DNA of 12,107 nucleotides, taken from JAGOVB01 sp964577365 (GTDB taxonomy: Bacteria; Patescibacteriota; Minisyncoccia; Phycocordibacterales; PALSA-1337). Each line of letters starts with the position of its first letter. Positions within the stretch are counted from its first letter, which is position 1. The translations under genes were made by a program, and so were the position numbers. The stretch lies in NCBI GenBank assembly GCA_964577365.1, contig CAZNYP010000012.1, positions 1 through 12,107 on the forward strand, given 5' to 3'. Shown here piece by piece: positions 7,401-12,107 of the stretch. Under the pieces are notes generated by a model, which worked only from the letters and a program-made list of their open reading frames with translations, was not told where the DNA came from and searched no databases.

Positions 7401-7406
7401 AATTTT

Positions 7407-7844
7407 ATGAAAAAGATATTACTTTCAGGTTTGATCTTACTCGCGACAACAGGAGTAGCGTTTGCTCAGGATTTTGGTGGACCAATCACAGCACCTTCCA
7501 TATCGCCCACAGCACCTATAGGAGGAGTGGCGAACAATTCTACATCAGGCTCAGCTGGAGGTGTGTCTGATTTGAACTCCCTCGTACGATTCATCATCAG
7601 TACGATAAACACCGGTATATACCTTATCATTGCAGGAGCAACCATCGTATTTATTTGGAATATCATACAGTACTTTGTCGTGCAGACCGAGGGTGATCGT
7701 GCAGAAGCAGCAAAATACCTCATGTACAGTGTGATCGGACTCGCGGTCATCTTTTCATTCTGGGGACTTGTAAACGTAGTGATCAGAACATTTAGCCTAG
7801 AAAACAACCAACGACCGAATATCCAGTCTATAAAGCCTCTATAG
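7407..7844 (+). CDS. T4SS pilin-like protein 3
   Basis: The protein has 145 residues from ATG 7407. The frame is open further upstream to an ATG at 7299, but that start lies inside pilin 2; the one chosen yields a proper signal peptide (MKKILLSGLILLATTGVAFA, AFA-Q) and sits six bases after an extended -10 box. A Ser/Pro/Gly-rich linker of about 40 residues leads to two membrane helices, near 64-90 and 106-128, with the loop QTEGDRAEAAKYLMY between them. The second helix ends FWGLVNVVIRTF, a motif repeated in pilins 4 and 5 (IWGIVNIIRNTF, AWGIINFIIKSL). Predicted extracytoplasmic/membrane pilin subunit. Confidence 0.84.
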   Translation: MKKILLSGLILLATTGVAFAQDFGGPITAPSISPTAPIGGVANNSTSGSAGGVSDLNSLVRFIISTINTGIYLIIAGATIVFIWNIIQYFVVQTEGDRAEAAKYLMYSVIGLAVIFSFWGLVNVVIRTFSLENNQRPNIQSIKPL

Positions 7845-7848
7845 ACTG
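7824..7848 (+). repeat. Perfect 9-bp inverted repeat spanning the pilin 3 stop codon
   Basis: CAGTCTATA (7824-7832), a 7-base loop, then TATAGACTG (7840-7848). The right arm contains the TAG stop of pilin 3. No T-run follows, so it is a poor intrinsic terminator; it could be an mRNA-stabilising 3' hairpin or a protein-binding palindrome separating pilin 3 from pilin 4. Confidence 0.6.
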
Positions 7849-7879
7849 TGTATTACTCTCGTGCAGAGGTCTCGTGCAT

Positions 7880-7909
7880 TTGATACAATATTAAGGAAAT
7901 AATTATTAT
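7880..7909 (+). promoter_or_regulatory. Candidate promoter for pilin 4
   Basis: TTGATA (7880-7885), an 18-base spacer, TATTAT (7904-7909), then five bases to the ATG at 7915, again fitting a leaderless start. An overlapping alternative is TGA-TACAAT (7881-7889), an extended -10 that would give a leader of about 20 nt with AAGGAA. The two cannot be told apart by eye. Confidence 0.45.
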
Positions 7910-7914
7910 AAAAT

Positions 7915-8274
7915 ATGAAAAAATTAATTGCAGGGTTAGTTACGTTTGCGGCTCCATTGCTATCTTCAGCAGCTACTATTAACAATGCAGATGACATTGT
8001 CACCTTCCTCTATCGTTGGGGGAATATGGCTTTAAACGGTCTCATCTTTTTTGCAGTTTTGTACCTCGTATACGCTATCGTTAGATATGTAGTTATGGCG
8101 GGGGATGCAGAGAAACGAGATGAGGCAAAGAGCCAAATCATGTGGGGAATCGTCGGACTCGTAGTGATCCTCTCTATCTGGGGAATTGTAAACATCATTC
8201 GAAATACCTTTAATACTGGACCAAACACGGTACCTATCCGAGATATCCCAGTACTCCAGGATCGCCGATTCTAA
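7915..8274 (+). CDS. T4SS pilin-like protein 4
   Basis: The protein has 119 residues. The signal peptide MKKLIAGLVTFAAPLLSSA ends in SSA-A near residue 19. Unlike its neighbours there is almost no linker: about ten residues (TINNADDIVT) lead into helix 1 (roughly 38-60, with FFAVLYLVYAIVRYVV). A charged loop AGDAEKRDEAKSQ follows, then helix 2 (roughly 77-98) ending IWGIVNIIRNTF, the shared motif. The layout matches compact TrbC/VirB2 pilins. It has its own candidate promoter and is separated from pilin 3 by 70 nt carrying a palindrome, so it may start a second transcript made with pilin 5. Confidence 0.84.
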   Translation: MKKLIAGLVTFAAPLLSSAATINNADDIVTFLYRWGNMALNGLIFFAVLYLVYAIVRYVVMAGDAEKRDEAKSQIMWGIVGLVVILSIWGIVNIIRNTFNTGPNTVPIRDIPVLQDRRF

Positions 8275-8280
8275 CATCTC

Positions 8281-8526
8281 GTGGTTGATTCACTCCTCAC
8301 AAAAGTAAATAACGTCATCATCGTTCCTATCGTTTCACTTTTGTTTGCGGTAGCGTTCCTTGTCTTTGTCTGGGGAGTGTTCGAGTATCTCATCCGACAA
8401 AACGATCCAGAAGCTCGAGCGACGGGGGGACAGCATATCCTCTACGGGGTGATCGGCATGACCATCATGGTCTCGGCGTGGGGAATCATCAACTTTATCA
8501 TCAAGAGCCTCGAGTCAGTGAGATAA
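8281..8526 (+). CDS. T4SS pilin-like protein 5, without signal peptide
   Basis: The protein has 81 residues from a GTG start six bases after the pilin 4 stop. It has two membrane helices (roughly 12-34 and 51-73), the loop NDPEARATGGQ and the terminal motif AWGIINFIIKSL shared with pilins 3 and 4, so it belongs to the same family. It lacks the MKK signal peptide seen in the other four, so its first helix may itself act as the export signal. It lies in the same frame as pilin 4, separated by one TAA and two codons, and has no Shine-Dalgarno sequence; it probably depends on translation of pilin 4. GTG 8281 is the first start after the stop. It may be a membrane-embedded minor subunit or a decayed copy. 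Confidence 0.75.
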   Translation: MVDSLLTKVNNVIIVPIVSLLFAVAFLVFVWGVFEYLIRQNDPEARATGGQHILYGVIGMTIMVSAWGIINFIIKSLESVR

Positions 8527-8537
8527 ATAGGCAAAAA

Positions 8538-8575
8538 GAAAGAGCGGCAGTTCCCGAAGGAACTCCGCTCTTTTT
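8538..8575 (+). terminator. Bidirectional intrinsic terminator between convergent operons
   Basis: AAAGAGCGG, a 2-base bulge, GTTCC-CGAA-GGAAC, a 1-base bulge, CCGCTCTTTTT. It follows the pilin 5 stop by 11 nt with a T-run on the plus strand. On the minus strand the same hairpin has a C(UUCG)G tetraloop and a CTTTTTG tail, and follows the stop at 8588 within about 12 nt, so it can end both operons. Confidence 0.9.
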
Positions 8576-8587
8576 GCTCACTACGCC

Positions 8588-9067
8588 TCAGCGATTCATC
8601 GCTTCGAGGTAGTAGATGTCTGTGTCGTCCGTACTTTCCCCAGTGGGATTGTTTGGATGGATCATCAGTTGTACTGACTGGTTGGGGATGCCGTATTCAC
8701 CGCCGATGATACCGGGCCCGTAGGGGCTTCCAGTACCGGGGTAGACGACGATAGTGTTCGTGTCGTTGTCACGCATCATCATCATCCACGTATTCGGATT
8801 GTGAGTCCGGAAACGGAAGGAACTGCGTTGGTGATCGGTTGGAGTCTTGAAGCTCCGCCACGATGACTTTCCAACCACAACCTGGTCCGGCTGACTGATG
8901 GACGGCGGCTCCGGCTTGGCAGCCACTGGGTTAACGATGGGAGAGGGCAGGGTGTTTTTCCGCGCTAGCTCCCGTCGCTTGTTACAGCCGGGGATGATGA
9001 TCAAGATGAGGGCGAGGAATAGTGCCACGCCGCCGACGATCTTGAAGGCTTTATTGATTTTTTCCAT
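8588..9067 (-). CDS. Small membrane-anchored or lipoprotein-like hypothetical protein
   Basis: The protein has 159 residues and belongs to no family I recognise. A hydrophobic helix at about 10-27 ends IIIPGC-NKRRE. Cys28 could be a lipidation site, though Pro at -2 makes IPGC a poor lipobox; a simple N-in anchor is the alternative. A Pro/Ser/Lys-rich linker (about 40-60) leads to a soluble domain with FRFRTHNPNTWMMMMRDND (four consecutive Met), VVYPGTGSPYGPGIIGGEYG and IHPNNPTGE, rich in Gly/Pro/Asn turns, suggesting a small beta fold outside the membrane. The start has a good Shine-Dalgarno sequence (AGGAG, six bases before ATG). It lies 18 nt behind the SPFH gene on the same strand, so the two are probably one transcript and may act together. 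Confidence 0.75.
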   Translation of the reverse strand: MEKINKAFKIVGGVALFLALILIIIPGCNKRRELARKNTLPSPIVNPVAAKPEPPSISQPDQVVVGKSSWRSFKTPTDHQRSSFRFRTHNPNTWMMMMRDNDTNTIVVYPGTGSPYGPGIIGGEYGIPNQSVQLMIHPNNPTGESTDDTDIYYLEAMNR

Positions 9068-9073
9068 ACTATA

Positions 9074-9078
9074 CTCCT
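9074..9078 (-). promoter_or_regulatory. Shine-Dalgarno AGGAG of the small anchored protein
   Basis: AGGAG is followed by TATAGT and the ATG at 9067. It is the clearest ribosome binding site in the window and contrasts with the apparently leaderless genes on the other side of the terminator. Confidence 0.65.
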
Positions 9079-9085
9079 ATACTTC

Positions 9086-10030
9086 TCACTTGGTTTTTCT
9101 ACCGCCGCCTCCAAAGGCTCCGTTTGCAACATCGAACACAGTGACGTTGGCGTCGCCTTCACCGGCGATGATCGAGACCATGAGCATAGCGTCACGCCAG
9201 CTCAGGTTTGCTTTTCCATCGATCACACTGTCTTTGATCAATTGCCTGATTGCCTTCCTGTATTCACCAAGGACCTTGTTGACCTGGTTGGCGATCTCTA
9301 CCTTCTTTGGCATTTCGACGTCGTTGAGCTGGAATCCCTCGGTTTCAATACCGTACGTGGCTTCCAGGACGTCGATCTTCTTCGGCGAGAACATCCTTAC
9401 GAATTTTTTCATCAAGTTTACGATCTGGCCGGGAAGATCATCTGATTTTATTTTAACGACCTTCTCAGTGAGGAATTTTTTGATGCGACCCTCAAAGATT
9501 CGCTTGATGTCATCGGGTTTGTGGAGATTGTACTTGAGTGGGTCTTTCACTCGGTACCTTTGATACCCTGTGAATTTTACTTCGACACCATCTAGTGTCT
9601 TGGCTTTGAAACTAGCGGGAATATCAATCTGTTGCCACTCAAGATCAATCTCAGGCCCACGCACTTCCCAAAAGGGGTACTTGAGTCTGATTCCACCGTA
9701 CACCACGCGCTGTCCGCGTAGCGGTTCGGCTTCCGTAGCAAGATTGAATTTATCCACGAGAATCAAGGCTTTGTTTTCCTTGACCTCGACGGGACAATCA
9801 GGAAGTGTCAGCCAAAAGGCGATATAAGCCCAGAAGCCCCACTGACTGATGTTTAGCAGTGTGAAGGTGAACCAAGTGTCCAAGAGCGGCATATGCTGGG
9901 CAATTGCCCAACGTAACAGCCACTCAGCGCACTGGGTAACGAAGAATATCGCTCCCAGAAGTTGTACGATAACGATCGTACGATGGTTAAGGAACTCCTT
10001 TCGGAGCTCGGTGAGGTCTATTTTATCCAT
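9086..10030 (-). CDS. SPFH/band-7 domain membrane protein
   Basis: The protein has 314 residues. Two hydrophobic helices (about 18-38 and 53-77) are followed by an SPFH/band-7 domain: VRGPEIDLEWQQIDIP (123-138), KTLDGVEVKFTGYQRYRVKDP (144-164), an acidic/basic helix (DDIKRIFEGRIKKFL, 173-187) and FQLNDVEMPKKVEIA (233-247), the conserved end of the domain. The tail finishes ANGAFGGGGRKTK. SPFH proteins such as stomatin and HflK/C oligomerise into membrane cages or microdomains and often control proteases or transporters. Most have one anchor; the two-helix hairpin and short C-terminal helical region are atypical, and no NfeD-type protease lies nearby. An in-frame TGA sits three codons upstream, fixing ATG 10030 as the first possible start. 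A strong promoter lies about 40-65 nt upstream. Confidence 0.82.
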   Translation of the reverse strand: MDKIDLTELRKEFLNHRTIVIVQLLGAIFFVTQCAEWLLRWAIAQHMPLLDTWFTFTLLNISQWGFWAYIAFWLTLPDCPVEVKENKALILVDKFNLATEAEPLRGQRVVYGGIRLKYPFWEVRGPEIDLEWQQIDIPASFKAKTLDGVEVKFTGYQRYRVKDPLKYNLHKPDDIKRIFEGRIKKFLTEKVVKIKSDDLPGQIVNLMKKFVRMFSPKKIDVLEATYGIETEGFQLNDVEMPKKVEIANQVNKVLGEYRKAIRQLIKDSVIDGKANLSWRDAMLMVSIIAGEGDANVTVFDVANGAFGGGGRKTK

Positions 10031-10068
10031 AAATTGTCAAAGAAAGTTCGTGTTGGTATTACTCCTAT

Positions 10069-10097
10069 ATATTAGCATAAAAATAGGGCAAAGTCAA
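10069..10097 (-). promoter_or_regulatory. Promoter of the SPFH operon (TTGACT-N17-TAATAT, extended -10)
   Basis: On the minus strand: TTGACT (10097-10092), a 17-base spacer ending TGC, TAATAT (10074-10069). TGC before the -10 makes it an extended -10. An AGGAG follows at 10066-10062, 31 nt from the ATG; that is too far to serve as its Shine-Dalgarno and lies about where transcription should start. Confidence 0.75.
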
Positions 10098-10103
10098 GTA
10101 TGT

Positions 10104-10142
10104 ATAAAAAAGTACAGCGGGGCTCTGTTGAGCCGCCGCTGT
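10104..10142 (-). terminator. Intrinsic terminator of the Thr-Asn repeat protein gene
   Basis: On the minus strand: ACAGCGG, a bulged C, GGCTC-AACA-GAGCC, CCGCTGT, then ACTTTTTTA. It lies about 30 nt past the TGA at 10173 and immediately upstream of the SPFH promoter, insulating the two units. Confidence 0.82.
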
Positions 10143-10172
10143 GTTTGTATCGTACTTGTGACGCTAGGTCAC

Positions 10173-11051
10173 CTACTCGGTACGTGCGAGAAGAACTTCA
10201 TCCACGGTGTTCTCAACCGTCATCCGTCTGGCGCTATGCAGACTGCCAGACTGCTGGAGCATCTCCTCCTCCGTAAGTCCGTCATAGAGGATCCGTGCTT
10301 TTCCACCAGTTGCATTGATCTTGCAGGGCGGGTTGTTTCCATTCGGGAAGTCGATCACCGCGATCTGACCCTTGTTCAGGGCGAAGCTCTGGCCGATGCT
10401 CACTTTCTGGAAGTGGCCAGCGGTACCCGGGATGGGTCCGCTCGGAGTGAGTTGTTGTCCACTTTGGTTCATGCCCGGATGCCAACCGATGAAGTTATCG
10501 TGGCCGGCAACCTGCAGATATCCGCCTGAAGCCACCAGTGGTCCTCCAGAAGGAGGAGGCAGATTCACGGTTACCTGACCCGCTTGCAGCGACGAAGTCG
10601 AAGCCGGCGGATTGGTATTGGCGATGTATCGGGTTTCCACCCGGTTATTCGTCTGCCGCAGGATCACCGTGTTGGTGAACCGCAGCTCGTTGGTCCGCCA
10701 TTGGACCACGGTATTCGTGATGGTGACCGTGTTGGTAACCATCAAAACCGTCGCTGGTACAGGCGCCTGGTCGGGGAGTGTCGGCGGTGCCGGCGGCTGA
10801 GGGTTTTCGCTGGGAAACGCGACCGTGGGGTCGGGCACCTCAACAGGGTCCGCCACCACCGGGCCGGCTTCATAGCGGACCTCGGTCCTGACGACCGGGT
10901 TCGGGCTGCTGGACGCAGGCTTGATCAGCCTTGCGACCTTTTCGGACCGACAACACGCAAAGCCAACGGTTGCGAGAACGACGAGGACGGCCGCGACGGT
11001 GGCGATTCCGGTGAAGGTCCACCTGGGAGGGTTTGAATTGGGAGCACTCAT
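10173..11051 (-). CDS. Proline-rich anchored surface protein with Thr-Asn repeats, function unknown
   Basis: The protein has 292 residues and I do not recognise it. A cytoplasmic lead of about 14 residues precedes a membrane helix (15-33) ending ACC-RSEK, then a Pro/Val-rich stretch (46-102, with PQPPAPPTLPDQAP), three 14-residue Thr-Asn repeats (106-147), a Gly/Pro/Ser linker and a C-terminal domain (about 190-292) with FALNKGQIAVIDFPNG, NPPCKINATGGKARILYDGL and a polar helical end. This is the layout of a stalked surface protein: anchor, rigid Pro-rich spacer, beta-repeat, small head. GC content is high (about 68% in a hand-counted 60-base sample near 10741), unlike the first 3.6 kb. ATG 11051 has no Shine-Dalgarno sequence; the promoter at 11141-11169 implies a leader of about 80 nt. 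Confidence 0.78.
   Translation of the reverse strand: MSAPNSNPPRWTFTGIATVAAVLVVLATVGFACCRSEKVARLIKPASSSPNPVVRTEVRYEAGPVVADPVEVPDPTVAFPSENPQPPAPPTLPDQAPVPATVLMVTNTVTITNTVVQWRTNELRFTNTVILRQTNNRVETRYIANTNPPASTSSLQAGQVTVNLPPPSGGPLVASGGYLQVAGHDNFIGWHPGMNQSGQQLTPSGPIPGTAGHFQKVSIGQSFALNKGQIAVIDFPNGNNPPCKINATGGKARILYDGLTEEEMLQQSGSLHSARRMTVENTVDEVLLARTE
10611..10736 (-). repeat. Three tandem 14-residue Thr-Asn repeats in protein
   Basis: Residues 106-147 divide into TNTVTITNTVVQWR, TNELRFTNTVILRQ and TNNRVETRYIANTN. TN pairs fall at 106, 112, 120, 126 and 134, alternating 6 and 8 residues apart. Alternating polar and hydrophobic residues suggest beta strands. The third copy is degenerate and the DNA copies have diverged, so the repeat is kept at protein level. 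Confidence 0.7.
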
Positions 11052-11140
11052 GAGATGTGGGGTACTGGTTTTTTGCAGAGAAACACTCTATGTTCTGATC
11101 TCGTGCCATCCGGCAAAAGGGAACAAAGAGCCTGGTACGT

Positions 11141-11169
11141 ATGCTAACATTAAAAATAGATAAAGTCAA
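11141..11169 (-). promoter_or_regulatory. Promoter of the Thr-Asn repeat protein gene (TTGACT-N17-TAGCAT)
   Basis: On the minus strand: TTGACT (11169-11164), a 17-base spacer ending TGT, TAGCAT (11146-11141). The spacer shares CTATTTTT with that of the SPFH promoter. The predicted leader is about 80 nt. Confidence 0.68.
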
Positions 11170-11182
11170 GTGTAGATATGCG

Positions 11183-11213
11183 AAAAGGCGCGTCCACTCT
11201 TATGGACGCGCCC
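11183..11213 (-). terminator. Intrinsic terminator of the tail-anchored protein gene
   Basis: Perfect 9-bp stem GGCGCGTCC / GGACGCGCC with an 8-base loop, followed on the minus strand by TTTTCG. It lies about 30 nt past the stop at 11244. The T-run is short but the stem is very GC-rich. Confidence 0.8.
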
Positions 11214-11243
11214 GTGCCTCGTAGCCTAACGGCTAGAGGTGTT

Positions 11244-11843
11244 TCAGCGGTACCTGTAGGCCAGGTAGTACAAACCCGCAAACGTCATGCCAAGTAGGAT
11301 CGCGATCAGGGTGAGTTCAAGATTGGTCCTTGTGAACCGACTCTTGCGACGACGTACCCACCGCTCCCTGCCGTCATCATACGCCCACACAAATTTGGGG
11401 GCGGGTCCAGGAACCTGGAACCACTGGCTTGCTTCGAAGCCTTCTGATCTTTCCTCCCGGTTGAGCCAGATGAGCACTGCTTGCAGTGACTCACCGATGT
11501 AGGTCTCAACTGCCAAGATCGGGATCTGTACCATTCCAGCTTTGGTGGGTTCACCTTGGAACAGGAGTTCTCCTTCTCGGTTGAGGATGAGCAGAACGTA
11601 GCTGAGGTTTTCCTTTTGGGGCCACCGTGCGATGAGGTATCTCGGGTCGATCCTCGACGGGAGGATATCGATCGCAAAAGTGGGTTGCTTGTGGCGGACT
11701 ATCCCGCGTTCGTTCACCTCGATCAGTTTGGGCCTTGCTCCCCGACCGTCGATCACGAGGTTGACTCTCTTGCCGAGAAGTTCAAGCTCGAGATGCTTCT
11801 CCCTCGGTTGGACCGGTGGTGCTGGTATTGCTGATGTCGTCAT
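11244..11843 (-). CDS. Tail-anchored hypothetical protein
   Basis: The protein has 199 residues and I do not recognise it. The N-terminal part is soluble and looks mostly beta (KHLELELLGKRVNLVIDG, FAIDILPSRIDPRYLIARWP, LSYVLLILNREGELLFQGE, VQIPILAVETYIGESLQAVLIWL). A basic patch (RERWVRRRKSRFTR, about 159-172) leads to one hydrophobic helix (about 177-194) and a short end YRYR. One C-terminal helix preceded by many positive charges predicts the bulk of the protein in the cytoplasm, facing a membrane partner; no such partner is identified. It has its own promoter and terminator, so it is transcribed apart from the Thr-Asn repeat protein, although on the same strand. There is no Shine-Dalgarno sequence at ATG 11843. 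Confidence 0.76.
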   Translation of the reverse strand: MTTSAIPAPPVQPREKHLELELLGKRVNLVIDGRGARPKLIEVNERGIVRHKQPTFAIDILPSRIDPRYLIARWPQKENLSYVLLILNREGELLFQGEPTKAGMVQIPILAVETYIGESLQAVLIWLNREERSEGFEASQWFQVPGPAPKFVWAYDDGRERWVRRRKSRFTRTNLELTLIAILLGMTFAGLYYLAYRYR

Positions 11844-11858
11844 AGAAATGAGCTGTGT

Positions 11859-11878
11859 GTCACTCCGTGAGGAGCGAC
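11859..11878 (-). promoter_or_regulatory. Hairpin in the 5' leader of the tail-anchored protein gene
   Basis: On the minus strand GTCGCTCC-TCAC-GGAGTGAC folds into an 8-bp stem with a 4-base loop. One pair is G-U in the minus transcript and A-C in the plus strand, so only the minus RNA folds fully. It ends 15 nt before the ATG and could affect translation or mRNA stability. Confidence 0.45.
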
Positions 11879-11902
11879 GGTTTGGTTGGAGTTTCTTTTA
11901 TC

Positions 11903-11931
11903 TTTGTATCACTATAATATCAAAAAGTCAA
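11903..11931 (-). promoter_or_regulatory. Promoter of the tail-anchored protein gene (TTGACT-N17-TACAAA)
   Basis: On the minus strand: TTGACT (11931-11926), a 17-base spacer ending TGA, TACAAA (11908-11903). The extended -10 TGA-TACAAA compensates for a weak last base. The predicted leader is about 50 nt. It sits just downstream of the tRNA-Leu 3' end. Confidence 0.68.
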
Positions 11932-11945
11932 GTACTGCTGCAGTG

Positions 11946-12027
11946 TGCCGAGGAGAGGACTTGAACCTCCATGGATTACTCCGCTTGCTCCTAAGGCAAG
12001 TGCGTCTGCCAATTTCGCCACCTCGGC
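11946..12027 (-). tRNA. tRNA-Leu (anticodon UAG)
   Basis: 82 nt, class II. Acceptor arms GCCGAGG/CCTCGGC pair fully; discriminator A. The anticodon stem is CTTGC/GCAAG with loop CTTAGGA, giving anticodon TAG (plus-strand 11991-11993), which reads CUN leucine codons. A long variable arm (GGA-GTAA-TCC) and T loop TTCAAGT are present, and the D region contains the TTGGCAGACGC typical of tRNA-Leu. CCA is not encoded: CAC follows the discriminator, so CCA must be added by tRNA nucleotidyltransferase. Confidence 0.95.
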
Positions 12028-12047
12028 ATATTTTATTGTGCTCACGG

Positions 12048-12107
12048 TGCGCCCAGTAGGGATCGAACCTACGACCTTATCCTTAAGAGGGATCTGCTCT
12101 ACCAGCT
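12048..12107 (-). tRNA. tRNA-Lys (anticodon CUU), 5' end cut by the window
   Basis: The minus strand shows the D arm, anticodon loop CTCTTAA (anticodon CTT, plus-strand 12085-12087), variable loop AGGTC, T arm GTAGG-TTCGATC-CCTAC, acceptor strand TGGGCGC and discriminator A. The 5' acceptor strand lies beyond the right edge. Outer anticodon-stem pair 27-43 would be G-A, a mismatch. CCG, not CCA, follows the discriminator. It is 20 nt upstream of tRNA-Leu and probably shares a precursor with it. Confidence 0.9.

Noticed and set aside
7299..7406. Upstream ATG extension of pilin 3
   Set aside because: It lies inside pilin 2, gives a charged and His-rich N terminus before an internal signal peptide, and ignores the promoter at 7392-7400.
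7824..7848. Palindrome as an intrinsic terminator
   Set aside because: The stem is AT-rich and no T-run follows on either strand.
8898..11036. Long plus-strand open frames opposite the minus-strand genes (8898-9563, 9849-10529, 10584-11036)
   Set aside because: They are antisense shadows of GC-rich genes: low-complexity Ser/Arg-rich products, no promoter or ribosome binding site, and they run across the minus-strand promoters and terminators.
11222..11235. TAGCC-TAAC-GGCTA hairpin downstream of the tail-anchored gene
   Set aside because: Only 5 bp; the 9-bp GC stem at 11187-11212 is the better terminator, so this was not listed separately.
11946..12107. tRNA genes as an integration (att) site for the minus-strand island
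   Set aside because: No integrase and no repeated tRNA 3' segment is visible elsewhere in the window; a search of the whole scaffold for a tRNA-Leu 3' fragment would be needed.
1..12107. CRISPR array or insertion sequence
   Set aside because: No regularly spaced direct repeats, transposase motifs or terminal inverted repeats were seen.

Overview
The window looks like a piece of a small-genome candidate-phylum bacterium, most likely Patescibacteria/CPR (Parcubacteria-like). This is an inference. It rests on a tandem cluster of tiny VirB2/TrbC-like (T4SS_pilin family) proteins beside a membrane-tethered solute-binding protein with no transporter, on tRNA genes that do not encode CCA, and on several genes whose -10 box lies 5-6 nt from the start codon (leaderless mRNAs). 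It is an assembled draft: a run of ten Ns interrupts the first gene.

Region 1 (1-3595, + strand, AT-rich; hand-counted 60-base samples gave about 25-32% GC) holds a DUF2075 (Schlafen-type superfamily 1) helicase domain followed by a LexA/UmuD-type S24 autoprotease domain, then a 582-residue protein of unknown function with an N-terminal membrane domain. The N run breaks helicase and protease into two apparent ORFs. Collapsing a 3-base overlap (GAT) on either side of the Ns restores one open frame and gives exactly the UmuD spacing from Cys-Gly cleavage site to Ser to Lys (36 and 37 residues). I read this as one self-cleaving helicase-protease fusion, possibly a damage- or phage-triggered unit. 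This is the most interesting part of the window.

Region 2 (3683-8526) is closer to 50% GC overall, with richer stretches. A short, membrane-domain-less FtsK-like protein on the minus strand has lost its Walker B glutamate. Divergent from it runs a tightly packed + strand operon: class I methyltransferase, membrane-anchored extracellular solute-binding protein (ATGA overlaps), then five small two-helix pilin-like proteins, four with signal peptides, ending in a strong bidirectional terminator. The genes suggest a surface conjugation/DNA-uptake-type apparatus.

Region 3 (8588-11843, minus strand, GC-rich in places) holds three transcription units, each with its own near-consensus TTGACT-N17-TGn-TA promoter and its own hairpin terminator. 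They encode an SPFH/band-7 membrane protein plus a small anchored or lipoprotein partner, a proline-rich anchored surface protein with a 14-residue Thr-Asn repeat, and a tail-anchored protein of unknown function.

Region 4 (11946-12107) holds tRNA-Leu(UAG) and a tRNA-Lys(CUU) cut by the window edge, both on the minus strand and 20 nt apart.
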